Assembly: GCA_040226215.1 (NCBI GenBank)
Contig: JAVKFF010000006.1
Coordinates: 1 to 6,133, forward strand
Length of the DNA stretch: 6,133 nt
Direction of reading: 5' to 3'
Source: JAVKFF01 sp040226215
Lineage (GTDB): Bacteria > Pseudomonadota > Alphaproteobacteria > DSM-16000 > Inquilinaceae
Shown here piece after piece: positions 5,471 to 6,133 of the stretch. Position 1 is the first letter of the stretch. Each line of letters starts with the position of its first letter. The position numbers were made by a program, and so were the translations under genes. Under the pieces are notes generated by a model, which worked only from the letters and a program-made list of their open reading frames with translations, was not told the origin of the DNA and searched no databases.

Positions 5471-6133
5471 ATGGCACCATCGGCACTCAGAAACCGCGGC
5501 GGTCAGCCGGTCGACAGCGCGGCCATCGACGCCTTGGCGCAGTCGGTCGCCGGCGAGGTGATCGACCCGGCCCATCGGCTCTATGACGAGGCACGGCGCA
5601 CCTGGAACGCGCTGATCGACCGGCGCCCGGGCGTCATCATGCGCTGCCGCGGCACCGCCGACGTGGTGAAGGCGGTCGACTTCGCGCGTCAGCACGACAT
5701 CCTCGTTGCCGTGCGCGGCGGCGGCCACAATGTGGCGGGGCGGGCGCTCTGCGACGACGGACTGGTCATCGACCTGTCCGCGATGCGCGCGGTGCACGTC
5801 GACCCGGCAGCCGGCACCGCCCGTGTCCAGGGCGGCGCCACGCTCGCCGACATGGACCGGGAAACCCACCTTCACGGCCTTGCCGTCCCGGCGGGCGTGG
5901 TCTCGAAGACGGGCATTGGCGGTCTGGCACTGGGCGGCGGGGTCGGCTGGCTGGTCCGCAAGTTCGGCCCGACCTGCGACAACATCGTGTCGATGGAACT
6001 GGTGACGGCGGACGGTCGGGTGCTGACGGTGGACGCCGACAGCCACCCTGACCTCTTCTGGGGGCTGCGGGGCGGCGGCGACAATTTCGGTGTCGTCACC
6101 TCGTTCCTGTTCAAGGCCCACCCGGTCTCGACG
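5471..6133 (+). CDS. FAD-binding oxidoreductase, berberine-bridge-enzyme-like family, C-terminus cut by window edge
   Basis: The 221 visible residues form the N-terminal FAD-binding (PCMH-type) half of a flavin-dependent oxidase or dehydrogenase. Family members are usually around 450-500 residues, so about half is missing. Residues 53-220 carry the expected signatures: VRGGGHNVAG (81-90), whose His86 is the usual covalent FAD attachment residue, QGGATLADMDRET (120-132), GIGGLALGGGVGW (148-160), and DLFWGLRGGGDNFGVVTSF (194-212). The second attachment site of bicovalent members (Cys in GVCxxxG) is Val144 here, so FAD is probably linked through His alone. The substrate is not predictable; relatives oxidise sugars, alkaloids or other alcohols. 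No signal peptide is seen, so it is probably cytosolic. The ATG at 5471 is chosen for its strong Shine-Dalgarno; starts at 5438 or 5414 would add 11 or 19 Arg-rich residues. It is transcribed away from the cyclase operon and need not be related in function. Confidence 0.93.
   Translation, partial: MAPSALRNRGGQPVDSAAIDALAQSVAGEVIDPAHRLYDEARRTWNALIDRRPGVIMRCRGTADVVKAVDFARQHDILVAVRGGGHNVAGRALCDDGLVIDLSAMRAVHVDPAAGTARVQGGATLADMDRETHLHGLAVPAGVVSKTGIGGLALGGGVGWLVRKFGPTCDNIVSMELVTADGRVLTVDADSHPDLFWGLRGGGDNFGVVTSFLFKAHPVST

Noticed and set aside
5333..6121. A 262-codon open frame on the minus strand opposite the oxidoreductase
   Set aside because: The plus-strand frame has clear FAD-binding motifs through to the window edge. 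The minus-strand product is His/Arg/Val-rich with no domain.

Overview
The window is high-GC bacterial chromosome. Third codon positions are almost all G or C, and the opposite strands carry long spurious open frames. A class III adenylate cyclase fused to a TolB-like segment and TPRs is a domain layout familiar from alphaproteobacteria (Rhizobiales and Rhodospirillales types), so an alphaproteobacterium or similar high-GC proteobacterium is the best guess. This is inference; there is no rRNA, tRNA or other lineage marker in the window.

Layout: three genes lie head to tail on the minus strand and one partial gene lies on the plus strand. Reading in the direction of transcription, the minus-strand set is a soluble class III cyclase with TolB-like and TPR regions (5105 to 3273), a PAP2/vanadium-haloperoxidase-fold enzyme with an N-terminal FSG tripeptide repeat (3233 to 2115), and a large subtilisin-like (S8) protease (2089 to beyond base 1). 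The gaps are 39 and 25 bases. Genes two and three each have a clear Shine-Dalgarno sequence 7 bases before the ATG, and no terminator is visible between genes, so this looks like one operon. A divergent FAD-dependent oxidoreductase of the berberine-bridge-like family starts at 5471 and runs off the right edge. The 365-base region between the two transcription units (5106-5470) holds a good candidate promoter for the cyclase operon, a possible hairpin in its leader, a weak candidate promoter for the oxidoreductase and a short tandem repeat.

How the genes may work together: the cyclase keeps every residue needed for cAMP synthesis, the PAP2 protein keeps all its phosphate/vanadate-site residues, and the protease keeps its catalytic triad and oxyanion Asn. 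None of the three shows a signal peptide or membrane segment, so all may act in the cytoplasm. I do not recognise this trio as a named system. A signalling or stress-response module with a protease output is possible but speculative. The most distinctive local features are the (Phe-Ser-Gly)x7 tract, encoded by a 9-bp tandem repeat, and the roughly 275-residue stretch between oxyanion Asn and nucleophile Ser in the protease.
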